Origin: CAYWMY01 sp046352935 | GTDB taxonomy: Bacteria; Pseudomonadota; Gammaproteobacteria; Steroidobacterales; Steroidobacteraceae | Direction: 5' to 3' | Assembly (NCBI GenBank): GCA_046352935.1 | Contig: JAXMGR010000001.1 | Span: forward strand, 62,001 to 126,000 | Length of the DNA: 64,000 nt | Shown here: piece after piece, positions 7,040 through 15,242 of the stretch | Numbering within the stretch: position 1 is the stretch's first letter | Layout: each line of letters starts with the position of its first letter | The notes under the pieces: generated by a model | Databases searched by the model: none | Seen by the model: only the letters and a program-made list of their open reading frames with translations | Told to the model about the DNA's origin: nothing | Position numbers and translations under genes: made by a program

Positions 7040-9229
7040 CTAGTCCAGCTCCACCGGGTCCACGTCGATGGACCAGCGTACGCGCCGCGCGACGGGTTCG
7101 TCCGCCAGCGCCGGGATCCAGCGGTCCAGCAGCCGCTGCAGGGGACCGCGCTGTGCGGACTCGAGCAGCAGGTGGGCGCGATGGCGACCGGCGCGACGCT
7201 CCATGACCGCCGCAGCGGGGCCGAGCAGCCGCACCTGAGGTTCCTCGAGCGCGGCCGCGAGTCCGCGCGCGTGGCGCAGGAACTCGAAAACCTGATCGCG
7301 CGCGGGTGCTTCGGCCCGCAGCAATGCAAGCCGCGAATAGGGAGGCCAGCCGGCCTGCGCCCGCTCCTCGAGTCCGCGGGCGGCGAACGCATCGTAGCCC
7401 TCCTCCAGGAGGCTGCTGATGAGCGGGTGCTGCGGAAAGGCCGTCTGCACCAGCACTTCGCCCGGGCGGTCACCGCGGCCGGCGCGCCCCGCGACCTGGA
7501 CCAGCTGCTGGGCGAGCCGCTCGCTGGCGCGGAAATCGGCACCGAACAGGCCCTGGTCGGCGTTCAGCACGACGACGAGCGTGACATTCGGGAAATCGTG
7601 ACCCTTGGTCAGCATCTGCGTGCCGACGAGGATGCGCGCGCGGCCCGAGCGCACGCTGGCGAGCGCCTCCTCGATCTGTCCGCGCCGCCGGATCACGTCG
7701 CGGTCGACGCGCACGAGCGGCGCGTCCGGAAATGTCGCCATGAGCGCCTGTTCGACCCGCTCGGTGCCCTGTCCCACGGGTCTGAGCTCCCCGCCACAGG
7801 TGGGGCAGGCGAAAGGCATGTTCTCTTCGTGGCCGCAGTGATGACAGACGAGCCGCGCGCGCCCGAGATGCACCGTCAGGCGCGCATCGCAGGCGCGGCA
7901 GGGCGCGATCCAGCTGCAGTTCGAGCAGAACAGCGTGGGCGCGTAGCCACGGCGGTTGAGGAACACGAGCACCTGACCGTCCGCGGCGAGGTGCCGCTCG
8001 ATGGCCGCGAGCGCGGGCTGCGCCAGAGCGTCGTGCGCCGCGTGCAACCTGAGGTCGATGCGCGCCACGCGCGGCTTGCCCGCGCGCCCCGCGCGCTCCG
8101 GCAGGTCGAGGCGCCGATAGCGCCCGCTGCGCACGTTCTCGAGGCTCTCGAAGGACGGCGTCGCCGAACCCAGCACCACGGGAATGCCGAGACGCCGGGC
8201 GCGCGCCACCGCCAGGTCGCGCGCGGAGTAGCGGAACCCGTCCTGCTGCTTGTACGACGCGTCATGTTCCTCGTCCACGACGATGACGCCGGCTGCAGGC
8301 ATGGGCGTGAACACGGCGGAGCGCGTACCGACCACGACGCGCGCGCGGCCGTCACGGGCGGCGCGCCAGCCCGCGAGGCGTTCGCCGTCGGCCATCGAGG
8401 AGTGCAGCGCCACGACCGGCGTGGCCAGTCGCTCGCGGAAGCGCGCGAGCAGCTGCGGGGTCAGGGCGATCTCGGGGACGAGCACCAGCGCGCTCCGTCC
8501 GCGGGCGAGCACACCCTCGATGACACGCAGGTAGACCTCGGTCTTGCCGCTGCCCGTGACGCCGGCGAGCAGCCAGGCGGCGAACCCGTCGGAGACCGAT
8601 TCGATCTGCTGGACGGCGGTCTGCTGTGCCCCGGTCAGTGCTGGCGCGGTGTCGCGGGCTGTCGGGATCTCGAGTGCCGGTGCCGCGATCGTGGTCGCAG
8701 CGATCAACCCGCGCGCCGCGGACCGGCGCAGCAGCGCGGCATCGAATTCCGGCGCGAGCAGCGCTCCGGCAACGGGCCCGGCCGCGAGCCGGGCGAGCAG
8801 CGCGCGCTGCTTCGGGCCCAGTCTCGCCGCGCCGTCCTCTGCCTCACGGCCCCCGGGTGCCAGCCGCCAGGCCGTGACATCGGCCGTGGCCGGCCGGCCT
8901 TCGCGCAGCGGTCCCGGCAAGGCGGTGGCGAGGACCTCGCCGAGGGGCTGGTGGTAGTAGTCCGCGGCCCAGCGCAGCAGCTCGAAGGTCACCGGGTCCC
9001 AGACGGGCTCCGTGTCCAGGCTCTCCAGCACGGGCTTGAGGCGCGCGAGCGGAAGGTCGCTCTGTGCGGCCGTCCCGACCACGAAGCCGACGACCTGCCG
9101 CCGGCCGAAGGACACTCGCACGCGTCCGCCAGGCGGCACTTCGGGCTGCCCGCCCTGCGGCGGCAGGTAGTCGAAGACCTGGCGCATGGGCGTGTCGATG
9201 GCGATCCTGAGGACGGTGACCGGACTCAT
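7040..9229 (-). CDS. priA: Primosomal protein N' (PriA helicase)
   Basis: The 729-residue product is a 3'-5' DNA helicase that reloads the replisome at stalled forks. The N-terminal DNA-binding domain begins 'VLRIAIDTPMRQVFDYL'. Helicase motifs include Walker A 'GVTGSGKTEVYL' and Walker B 'VDEEHDASYKQ'. A zinc region carries Cys pairs ('CSNCSWIAPCRACDARL' and 'CHHCGHEENMPFACPTCGG'). Motifs V and VI are seen in 'ILVGTQMLTKGHDFPNV' and 'QVAGRAGRGDRPGEV'. ATG 9229 fits the family's N-terminus; the frame stays open for about 2 kb upstream, but that stretch is antisense to other genes. Length is typical. Confidence 0.97.
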   Translation of the reverse strand: MSPVTVLRIAIDTPMRQVFDYLPPQGGQPEVPPGGRVRVSFGRRQVVGFVVGTAAQSDLPLARLKPVLESLDTEPVWDPVTFELLRWAADYYHQPLGEVLATALPGPLREGRPATADVTAWRLAPGGREAEDGAARLGPKQRALLARLAAGPVAGALLAPEFDAALLRRSAARGLIAATTIAAPALEIPTARDTAPALTGAQQTAVQQIESVSDGFAAWLLAGVTGSGKTEVYLRVIEGVLARGRSALVLVPEIALTPQLLARFRERLATPVVALHSSMADGERLAGWRAARDGRARVVVGTRSAVFTPMPAAGVIVVDEEHDASYKQQDGFRYSARDLAVARARRLGIPVVLGSATPSFESLENVRSGRYRRLDLPERAGRAGKPRVARIDLRLHAAHDALAQPALAAIERHLAADGQVLVFLNRRGYAPTLFCSNCSWIAPCRACDARLTVHLGRARLVCHHCGHEENMPFACPTCGGELRPVGQGTERVEQALMATFPDAPLVRVDRDVIRRRGQIEEALASVRSGRARILVGTQMLTKGHDFPNVTLVVVLNADQGLFGADFRASERLAQQLVQVAGRAGRGDRPGEVLVQTAFPQHPLISSLLEEGYDAFAARGLEERAQAGWPPYSRLALLRAEAPARDQVFEFLRHARGLAAALEEPQVRLLGPAAAVMERRAGRHRAHLLLESAQRGPLQRLLDRWIPALADEPVARRVRWSIDVDPVELD

Positions 9230-9433
9230 CGCCGCGGCGGGCTCCTGGGTTTCCAAGGTTTCGCGACCCGCCGTGGTGGGTGGTGCCGGGCAAATGGAAT
9301 CAATCGGTTGTGATGATCGACGACGATCCGCCCGCCCCGGACCGACCCTGTCTTGCGGCCGGGTCAACGACCCGGGGGGCGGCACGTTATACCAGCCATG
9401 GGGTCGCGTGGAACGGCCCGGGAGAGTTCCGGC

Positions 9434-10057
9434 ATGACGGCGTCTGCTACCCTCGCGGCGCGCGTGCCGTGGCCCGGTCGCATGACCGTGGCGCGGCCCG
9501 AGGAGGAGGCTGCCCTGGATTCGACGCGGGAACTCGACCGTTTCCTCGCCGGCGTGGAACGGCGCGCCTTCCGGCTGGCCGAAATCGTGCTGCGTGACCG
9601 CGAGGACGCGCTCGATGTCGTCCAGGACGCCATGCTGCAGCTCGCGCGGCGCTATGCCGGGCGGCCTCCCGGGGAATGGCGGCCGCTCTTCTACCGGATC
9701 CTCAACAACCGCATCCACGACTTCCAGCGACGCCGGCGTGTGCGCAATCGCGTGCTCGCCTGGCTGCCCGGCCGCCGCGAGGACCTGCCCGACGAAGGCG
9801 ATCCGCTCGATAATCTGCCCGATGCCGCGGCCCTGCCGCCCGAGGAACTGCAGGGGCGCGAGGCGCTCGTCGCGCTGCAGCGGGCGCTCAGGGCGCTGCC
9901 GGAGCGGCAGCGGCAGGCGTTCATGCTGCGCGCCCTGGAGGGACTCGATGTCGCCGCGACGGCTGTCGCAATGGGCTGCTCCGAGGGCAGTGTGAAGACC
10001 CATCATTTCCGCGCGGTGCAGGCCCTGCGCGCCGCGCTGCAGGACCACCGGACATGA
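9434..10057 (+). CDS. ECF-type RNA polymerase sigma factor
   Basis: The 207-residue product has a sigma region 2 ('DREDALDVVQDAMLQLARRY', then 'WRPLFYRILNNRIHDFQRR') and a region 4 helix-turn-helix ('LPERQRQAFMLRALEGLDV' and 'GCSEGSVKTHHFRAVQALR'). ATG 9434 was chosen because GGGAG lies about 9 nt upstream; ATG 9482 has no ribosome site. It overlaps the next gene by 4 nt (ATGA). The downstream membrane protein is its likely partner. This sigma/DUF3619/DUF3106 arrangement recurs in gammaproteobacteria; target genes are unknown. Confidence 0.9.
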   Translation: MTASATLAARVPWPGRMTVARPEEEAALDSTRELDRFLAGVERRAFRLAEIVLRDREDALDVVQDAMLQLARRYAGRPPGEWRPLFYRILNNRIHDFQRRRRVRNRVLAWLPGRREDLPDEGDPLDNLPDAAALPPEELQGREALVALQRALRALPERQRQAFMLRALEGLDVAATAVAMGCSEGSVKTHHFRAVQALRAALQDHRT

Positions 10058-10431
10058 GCGAGCAGACCGAAGGTTCCGATCCCGTCGTCCAGCGCGCGCG
10101 CGACCTGTTCGAGCGCGGCGTCGACGGGCTCGACGGCGCGACACGATCGCGGCTGACGGCGGCGCGGCACGCAGCGCTCGCGGCGGCGGTGTCGCGGCGG
10201 TCGGCGTGGACGCGGGGTCTTGCGCCGGCCGGTGCGGTGGCCGCCGCGGCCGTGCTCGGGATCGCGCTGTGGCTGGGCGCCGGTCGTACGCCCGTCGCGC
10301 CGCAGCCGCGCGGGGCGGCGATCCCGGACGCGCTGGAATTCGTCGCGCAGGCCGAGGACGTCGATCTGCTCGACGACGATCCGGAGTTCTATGCCTGGGC
10401 CGTCGACTCGGTCGCGGACGGGATCGGCTGA
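10054..10431 (+). CDS. DUF3619-like single-span membrane protein, candidate anti-sigma factor
   Basis: The 125-residue product has a soluble N-terminus (1-55) with 'RARDLFERGVDGLDG', one membrane helix (about 58-77, 'GAVAAAAVLGIALWLGAG') and an acidic tail rich in Asp ('VDLLDDDPEFYAWAV'). The size, topology and 4-nt overlap with the sigma gene fit the DUF3619 family found beside such sigma factors. Translational coupling and a single membrane span suggest anti-sigma activity, but this is inferred from context and no known anti-sigma fold is visible. Confidence 0.7.
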   Translation: MSEQTEGSDPVVQRARDLFERGVDGLDGATRSRLTAARHAALAAAVSRRSAWTRGLAPAGAVAAAAVLGIALWLGAGRTPVAPQPRGAAIPDALEFVAQAEDVDLLDDDPEFYAWAVDSVADGIG

Positions 10432-10434
10432 GAC

Positions 10435-10668
10435 ATGAAGCGACGCACGCTGCTCCTCGTCGCGACGCTTGTGTTGCCGGGTGCGCGTGTCCACGCCGGG
10501 GAAGTCCCGCCCGATGCGGAATTCCTCGAGTTCCTGGGCAGTATCGAAGGGGACGATGAGGCTTTTGACCGTTACCTGGCGGCGCACGAGCTGCCGCCGC
10601 GCAGGGAACGGACGACCACGGAGGCGCGGCCACCGGCCGCGGACACCGATGATCCGCACGCACCTTAG
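10435..10668 (+). CDS. Small exported acidic protein
   Basis: The 77-residue product has a signal peptide ending near 'GARVHAG' (about residue 22). The short mature part contains 'DAEFLEFLGSIEGDDEAFD'. It begins 3 nt after the DUF3619-like gene and overlaps the DUF3106 gene by 20 nt, so it belongs to the sigma-factor operon. Small proteins of this kind are seen in equivalent operons. I recognise no domain and assign no function. Confidence 0.65.
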   Translation: MKRRTLLLVATLVLPGARVHAGEVPPDAEFLEFLGSIEGDDEAFDRYLAAHELPPRRERTTTEARPPAADTDDPHAP

Positions 10669-11188
10669 GAATCTCGCACTCGCTCTGCTGCTCGCGGCGG
10701 CCGCGGGCGCGCGTGCCGACGAGACCACGGCGCCGCGCGTGTCGTGGCAGGACCTTTCGCCGGCACAGCAGCAGCTGTTGTCCGGCTTCGCGGACGACTG
10801 GGACCGTTTGCCGCCCGGGCGTCAGCAGGCGATGGCGCGTGGCGCCGAGCGCTGGGCCGAGATGAGTTCCGAGCAGCGTGCGGGTGCGCGGGAGCGCTGG
10901 CAGCGATTCCGTGAGCTGCCGCCTCAGGAGCGGCAGCGGCGGCTCGAGCGCTGGCAGCGGTTCCGGGAACTGAGCCCCGAGCAGCGCGACCGTGTGCGGG
11001 ATTCCTACCGGCGCTTCAAGTCGCTGCCGCCGGAGCGGCGCGAGGAACTGCGGGAGCGCTGGCGTGAGATGTCGCCGTCCGAGCGCCGGCAGGCGGTCCG
11101 TGACCGTATGTACGATGACCGCGACCGCGACCGCGACCGCGACCATGGCCGTGGCGGCGGGCGTGGCCGTGATGGCGGACGGCGCTGA
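10649..11188 (+). CDS. DUF3106 exported repeat protein
   Basis: The 179-residue product has a signal peptide ('LALALLLAAAAGARA'). Its mature region is built of tandem charged repeats of about 20 residues around 'ERWQRFRELPPQERQR', at least four units with conserved Trp/Phe and Pro-x-x-Arg. These features define DUF3106. The C-terminal tail is an Asp-Arg run followed by Gly-Arg repeats ('DRDRDRDRDH', 'GRGGGRGRDGGRR'), encoded by a short tandem repeat near 11115-11145. The repeats should form helices with alternating charge. It is the last gene of the sigma-factor operon and may be the effector of that module; this is inference. Confidence 0.78.
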   Translation: MIRTHLRNLALALLLAAAAGARADETTAPRVSWQDLSPAQQQLLSGFADDWDRLPPGRQQAMARGAERWAEMSSEQRAGARERWQRFRELPPQERQRRLERWQRFRELSPEQRDRVRDSYRRFKSLPPERREELRERWREMSPSERRQAVRDRMYDDRDRDRDRDHGRGGGRGRDGGRR

Positions 11189-11540
11189 AGCGAACGGGAC
11201 ATTCACGATTTCGGGAACGGGTGGTTGACGGTGAGTGCTGCAACCGCCAGATCGCGCTGCCTGCGGGGCGGCAGGTCGCGCGGGCTGCAACGGCGGGCTC
11301 GCCTCGTCTCGCGCCAGATCTTTACGCTCGACTCGGCGACCCGCCTGCGCGCCCGCGCGACTGACCTGTGGTGCCGCATTGCGCCGACGGCTGGCGTGCG
11401 GGCGTGTCTGCCACCGTCATCTCCGGAAATGGCGAATATCCCCACCCCGTTCGCCGTCGTTCACTGGCGACTGTTGCCGGGTCGCGCGGACGCTGCCGTG
11501 CAGTCATCATGCCGGCGGTCCGTCAGCCGGAGTCGCCACC
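11189..11540. other. 352-nt intergenic region with a structured repeat
   Basis: I see no convincing gene here. It holds copy A of the structured dispersed repeat (11278-11358), then about 180 nt with no recognised signal except a ribosome site (CCGGAG at 11527-11532) for the following gene. Confidence 0.6.
11278..11358 (+). repeat. Structured dispersed repeat, copy A
   Basis: This is an 81-bp imperfect palindrome starting GCGCGGGCTG and ending GCGCCCGCGC. GGCGGG pairs with CCCGCC and TCGCC with GGCGA around a loop containing CTCGTCTCGCG and ACGCTCGACTCG. The flanks extend the pairing (CAGGTC on the left, GACCTG four bases into the right flank). Related copies are at 33393-33473, 36534-36611 and 62726-62807. 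Confidence 0.8.
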
Positions 11541-12350
11541 TTGAAGCGTCATGTCCTGGTACTGGCCCTCATGTCCTTTGCCGCGATTGCCGAAGCGCCG
11601 CAGGCCGGCGACGACCCGGTGTTCGACAACCGGCTCACCCTGTCGGGTTCGTTCGCGTATGGCGGCGCTTCGACGAAGATCCGGCTCGATGCCACGGATG
11701 GCACGCGTGGCACCGATCTCGACGGTGAGACCGACCTCGGCCTGTCGAAGCACGAGTGGCTCGGGCGCGGCGAGGCCACGCTGCGGCCACGGCCGCGGCA
11801 TCGCGTGCGCCTCACGCACCACTTCCTGAAGCTCGAGCGCGGTGGCAGTGCGACGCTCACGCGCGATGTCGCGTTCGGCGACGAGGATTTCCTCGCCGGC
11901 GAAGTCGTCTCTTCGAATCTCGACCTGTCGCTGCTCGCGCTGGACTACTCGTACTCGTTCTGGCGGAGCCCGCGTGTGGAACTCGCCGCCGGCGTCGGGA
12001 TCAACCTCGCCGACTACGAGATCCGCGCCGCCGTGCCGGCCCGGCTGCGCGAGGAGCGCGACGACGAGTCCGGCTATGCGCCCGTGTTGAGCCTGGAGGG
12101 CGCTTTCCGCTTCGGCGGCCGGTGGTATGGCGAGGCGCGCGTGCGGTATTTCGAACTCGGCATCGACCAGGTGCGCGGCTCGCTCGCGACCTGGGATGTG
12201 AACCTCCTGTACCGGCTGCACCGCAACGTGCTGGTGGGCGCCGGCTACAGCCGCTTCGACCTCGCCGTCGAGTCGCACAGAACAGGCGACACCGGGCGTC
12301 TGGACCTGGCTTTCGACGGCCCCCTGCTGTTCCTGCGCGCCGGCTTCTGA
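11541..12350 (+). CDS. Probable outer-membrane beta-barrel protein
   Basis: The product is 269 residues from a TTG at 11541 with CCGGAG about 8 nt upstream; ATG 11571 is an alternative. A hydrophobic start ('HVLVLALMSFAAIAEA') looks like a signal peptide. The mature part has alternating hydrophobic and polar strands ('LTLSGSFAYGGASTKIRL', 'VRLTHHFLKLERG', 'LDLSLLALDYSYSFWRSP', 'WDVNLLYRLHRNVLVGAG') and ends in an aromatic residue ('LLFLRAGF'), all typical of outer-membrane barrels. No specific family is recognised. It stands alone between the sigma-factor operon and leuA. Confidence 0.75.
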   Translation: MKRHVLVLALMSFAAIAEAPQAGDDPVFDNRLTLSGSFAYGGASTKIRLDATDGTRGTDLDGETDLGLSKHEWLGRGEATLRPRPRHRVRLTHHFLKLERGGSATLTRDVAFGDEDFLAGEVVSSNLDLSLLALDYSYSFWRSPRVELAAGVGINLADYEIRAAVPARLREERDDESGYAPVLSLEGAFRFGGRWYGEARVRYFELGIDQVRGSLATWDVNLLYRLHRNVLVGAGYSRFDLAVESHRTGDTGRLDLAFDGPLLFLRAGF

Positions 12351-12518
12351 GTCCCTGCCGCCACGCCGTCCGCGCGGCCGGTCGTCCTTCGGCCCGGGCG
12401 GCCGCGGCGGAGCCGCTGGCCGGGAGCGGGTGCGCCGCGCGACGGGGGCAGGATCATGGAGAGGGGATCACGGAGCGGGGCTTGCCAGCCCGCGCGGCCC
12501 GATGTTAGCTTCGGCCCC

Positions 12519-12611
12519 ATGAACCGCGCGCTGTCCAACAGCTCCGTCCCGTCGAGCCGCCGCCGCTGCGGCCTGCTCGCTCTCGCGCTCCTGCGCCGCC
12601 CGGCGCAATAA
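12519..12611 (+). CDS. Candidate leucine leader peptide upstream of leuA
   Basis: A 30-codon frame has ATG at 12519 and TAA at 12609-12611. Leucines at residues 19, 20, 22, 24 and 25 form the cluster 'GLLALALLRR', encoded by CTG CTC, CTC, CTC CTG. It ends 93 nt before leuA and is followed by sequence that can fold into alternative hairpins. Leader peptides rich in the end-product amino acid control leu operons by transcription attenuation in many gammaproteobacteria. No strong ribosome site is visible, and a weak -35/-10 pair (TTGCCA 12482-12487, TTAGCT 12505-12510) would place the transcript start very close to the ATG. Confidence 0.5.
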   Translation: MNRALSNSSVPSSRRRCGLLALALLRRPAQ

Positions 12612-12617
12612 ACACAC

Positions 12618-12676
12618 GCGCCACCGGTCGGCGCCTACAAGACCGGAACCCAGAGAGAGCCGCCCGAGAGGGGGCT
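12618..12676 (+). promoter_or_regulatory. Candidate leuA attenuator
   Basis: Two overlapping hairpins are possible. GCGCC (12618-12622) can pair with GGCGC (12630-12634), or CCGGTC (12624-12629) with GACCGG (12641-12646); the loop of the first holds one arm of the second, so they exclude each other. Downstream, AGCCGCCC (12658-12665) pairs with GGGGGCT (12670-12676) around GAGA with one bulged G, a possible terminator without a T-tract. This switch-like layout follows the Leu-rich leader frame. No experimental support is available. Confidence 0.4.
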
Positions 12677-12704
12677 TCCAGCATTCTGCCGCGAGCGAAG
12701 AACC

Positions 12705-14399
12705 ATGTTGCGCAATCCCTCGACCAAGTATCACCCGGCCCGTGCGGTCGACCTGCCCGACCGTACCTGGCCGTCCCGCGCCATCAGCAAGCCACCCACC
12801 TGGTGCAGCGTCGATCTGCGCGATGGCAACCAGGCGCTCATCGAGCCCATGGACCCGGGCCGCAAGCTGCGCATGTTCGAGGAACTCGTGCGCATCGGTT
12901 TCAAGGAGATCGAGGTCGGCTTCCCTGCGGCCTCGCAGACCGATTTCGACTTCCTGCGCGAGCTGATCGACCGGCGCCTGATCCCGGACGACGTCACCAT
13001 CCAGGTGCTGACCCAGGCGCGCGACGAGATCATCGCGCGTACCTTCCTCGCGCTGCGGGGCGCGCGGCGGGCCATCGTGCACCTCTACAATTCCACGTCG
13101 ACCGTGCAGCGCCGCGTGGTGTTCGGTCTCGACCGCAAGGGCATCGTCGACATCGCCGTGCGCGGCGCCGAGGCCGTCAAGCGCGGCATCGACGCGCATC
13201 CGGGCACCGAGTGGGTGCTGCAGTACAGCCCGGAGAGCTTCACGGGCACCGAGCTCGATTTCGCGGTCGAGGTCTGCAACGCCGTGAACGAGGTCTGGCG
13301 GCCGACGCCGCAGAACAAGGTCATCCTGAACCTGCCGGCGACCGTCGAGATGGCGACGCCGAATGTCTATGCCGACCAGATCGAATGGTGCTGCCGGCGC
13401 CTCGCGAACCGCGATGCGGTGATCGTCAGCGTGCATCCCCACAACGATCGCGGCACGGCCGTGGCGGCCGCCGAGCTCGCGGTGATGGCGGGCGCGGACC
13501 GCGTGGAGGGCACACTGTTCGGCAACGGCGAGCGCACCGGCAACGTCGACATCGTCACGCTGGCCCTGAACCTGTACACGCAGGGCGTGCATCCCGGGCT
13601 CGACTTCTCGGACATCAACGCCGTCGCGCGCTGCGCCGAGGAGTGCAACCAGCTGCCCATCCACCCGCGCCATCCGTACGTGGGCGACCTGGTGTTCACC
13701 GCGTTCTCGGGCTCGCACCAGGACGCCATCAAGAAGGGCTTCGCCGCGCGCGGCCCGGCCGATCCCTGGGACGTGCCGTACCTGCCGATCGATCCCGCCG
13801 ATGTCGGCCGCACCTACGAGTCGATCATCCGCGTCAACAGCCAGTCCGGGAAGGGCGGCATGGCCTTCCTGCTGGAGCGCCACTACGACATCGTGATGCC
13901 GCGCCGCCTGCAGATCGAATTCGCCCAGGTCGTGCAGCGGCGCGCCGATGCCACGGGCAAGGAACTGTCCGCAGCGGACCTCTGGTCGCTGTTCGAGTCC
14001 GAGTACCTGACGGTCGACCGGCCGTTCGCCTATCGCGGGCATCAGCTCGTCGCGGCGCGCGACGGCTCCGATGCCGAGCGCATCACGCTGTCGCTCGGTG
14101 TGGACGGCAGCGTGCGCACGCTGCACGGGGCCGGCAACGGTCCGATCGACGCGGTGTGCAAGGCGCTCGCGCTGCCCTTCGAGGTCGTCGCCTACGAGGA
14201 ACGCTCGCACGGCCAGGGCAGTGACGCCCAGGCGCTCGCTTTCGTCGAGATCCGCACGGCGAAGCGACCGAGCCTGTACGGGATCGGCCGGCACACGAAC
14301 ATCGTGACGGCCTCGCTGCTCGCCGTGCTCTCGGCGGTGAACCGCGCGATCGCGTGCGGCGCCCTGGAGCTGCCGGAGGCGCCCGCCGCGGCTGGCTGA
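12705..14399 (+). CDS. leuA: 2-isopropylmalate synthase
   Basis: The 564-residue product joins acetyl-CoA and 2-oxoisovalerate, the committed step of leucine synthesis. It is of the long LeuA type: the TIM-barrel domain begins 'PTWCSVDLRDGNQAL' (the DLRDGNQ motif), with 'VSVHPHNDRGTAVAA' and 'GTLFGNGERTGNVD' carrying metal and substrate ligands. A linker ('SQSGKGGMAFLLE') leads to the C-terminal allosteric domain that binds leucine (about 430-555). A Leu-rich leader and possible attenuator lie upstream, and a strong hairpin follows the stop. No other leu gene is adjacent. Confidence 0.97.
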   Translation: MLRNPSTKYHPARAVDLPDRTWPSRAISKPPTWCSVDLRDGNQALIEPMDPGRKLRMFEELVRIGFKEIEVGFPAASQTDFDFLRELIDRRLIPDDVTIQVLTQARDEIIARTFLALRGARRAIVHLYNSTSTVQRRVVFGLDRKGIVDIAVRGAEAVKRGIDAHPGTEWVLQYSPESFTGTELDFAVEVCNAVNEVWRPTPQNKVILNLPATVEMATPNVYADQIEWCCRRLANRDAVIVSVHPHNDRGTAVAAAELAVMAGADRVEGTLFGNGERTGNVDIVTLALNLYTQGVHPGLDFSDINAVARCAEECNQLPIHPRHPYVGDLVFTAFSGSHQDAIKKGFAARGPADPWDVPYLPIDPADVGRTYESIIRVNSQSGKGGMAFLLERHYDIVMPRRLQIEFAQVVQRRADATGKELSAADLWSLFESEYLTVDRPFAYRGHQLVAARDGSDAERITLSLGVDGSVRTLHGAGNGPIDAVCKALALPFEVVAYEERSHGQGSDAQALAFVEIRTAKRPSLYGIGRHTNIVTASLLAVLSAVNRAIACGALELPEAPAAAG

Positions 14400-14405
14400 G
14401 CCGCC

Positions 14406-14434
14406 GCCCGGCCCGCGCACCACGCGGGCCGGGC
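14406..14434 (+). terminator. Strong hairpin terminator after leuA
   Basis: GCCCGGCCCGCG (14406-14417) and CGCGGGCCGGGC (14423-14434) form a perfect 12-bp stem with a 5-nt loop, starting 6 nt after the leuA stop. Only two T follow, so release may be aided by stem strength. Confidence 0.65.
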
Positions 14435-14435
14435 G

Positions 14436-14463
14436 TTGAAACCGGGCCGCCGCGTGGCATAGT
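14436..14463 (+). promoter_or_regulatory. Possible sigma-70 promoter before the HNH gene
   Basis: TTGAAA (14436-14441) and CATAGT (14458-14463) are separated by 16 nt just after the leuA terminator and upstream of the HNH nuclease gene. The match is moderate and unsupported by other evidence. Confidence 0.3.
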
Positions 14464-14653
14464 GTCGGCCACTCCCATCTGGTGGGTCGGTCGACCGTTG
14501 GGCAAGGCTCCCTCCCTCAGCAGTCCGCGACGAAAGGCCGGGCACGGTTCCGGCGCCGCCGTGCTGCGATCGCAGCCGACGGGCGGGGCCGGTGACGCAC
14601 CCCGCGATCACGCGACTCCTCCGCGGGTCCCGCACCAGGGCCTCGCGCAGCAG

Positions 14654-15235
14654 GTGCTGCGCACCGATTCGTCCGGCATGCCGCTCGAGTGGATCGATTA
14701 CCGCGACGCCGTGCGCCTGCACTGCCTGGGCCAGATCGCCTATGCGATGGGGACGCCGCTGTATGTCCTTCACGGCGGCGTCAACGCGCGCAGCGGCCGG
14801 CGCACCCTGCTCGAGGTGAATTCCATCCTCGCGACCTGCGGCCACTCCTGCAATCCCGGCAATGTGCGCGGCGACTACGTGCCGCCGCTCAACAACGAGA
14901 CGCTGTTCCGGCGCGACGCGTTCCTCTGCATGTACTGCGGCGGTCGCTTCGCTGCCCAGCAGCTGTCGCGCGACCACATCCGGCCGCTGTCACAGGGTGG
15001 CCGCGACCACTGGAACAACGTCGTGACGGCCTGCAGGCGCTGCAACAACGCGAAGGCCTGGCGCACACCGGAGCAGGCCGGGCTGCAGCTCATCGCCGTG
15101 CCGTTCACGCCGACCTACGCCGAGTACATCTACCTGAAGGGCCGGCGCGTGCTCGCCGACCAGATGGAATACCTGCTCGCCCACTTCCCCCGCTCGAGTC
15201 CGCTGCACGACCGCATCCAGCGCTGGCGGCAGTGA
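14654..15235 (+). CDS. HNH endonuclease
   Basis: The product is about 193 residues from a GTG at 14654 ('VLRTDSSGMPLEWIDYRDA'); ATG 14678 is the alternative. The HNH domain is clear: a CxxC pair in 'LCMYCGGRF', the catalytic 'SRDHIRPLSQGGRDHWNN', and the second CxxC in 'VTACRRCNNAKAW'. The C-terminal part ('YLKGRRVLADQMEYL') matches the standalone bacterial HNH group with a 'GxPLxWI' N-terminus. These are housekeeping-like nucleases of unknown cellular role. The 5'-3' exonuclease gene starts 7 nt downstream, so the two probably form an operon and may act together in DNA repair (inference). Confidence 0.88.
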   Translation: MLRTDSSGMPLEWIDYRDAVRLHCLGQIAYAMGTPLYVLHGGVNARSGRRTLLEVNSILATCGHSCNPGNVRGDYVPPLNNETLFRRDAFLCMYCGGRFAAQQLSRDHIRPLSQGGRDHWNNVVTACRRCNNAKAWRTPEQAGLQLIAVPFTPTYAEYIYLKGRRVLADQMEYLLAHFPRSSPLHDRIQRWRQ

Positions 15236-15242
15236 TCGTCCG

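Noticed and set aside
9230..11290. N-terminal extension of priA
   Set aside because: The family N-terminus begins at the ATG at 9229, and the extension overlaps the sigma-factor operon on the other strand.
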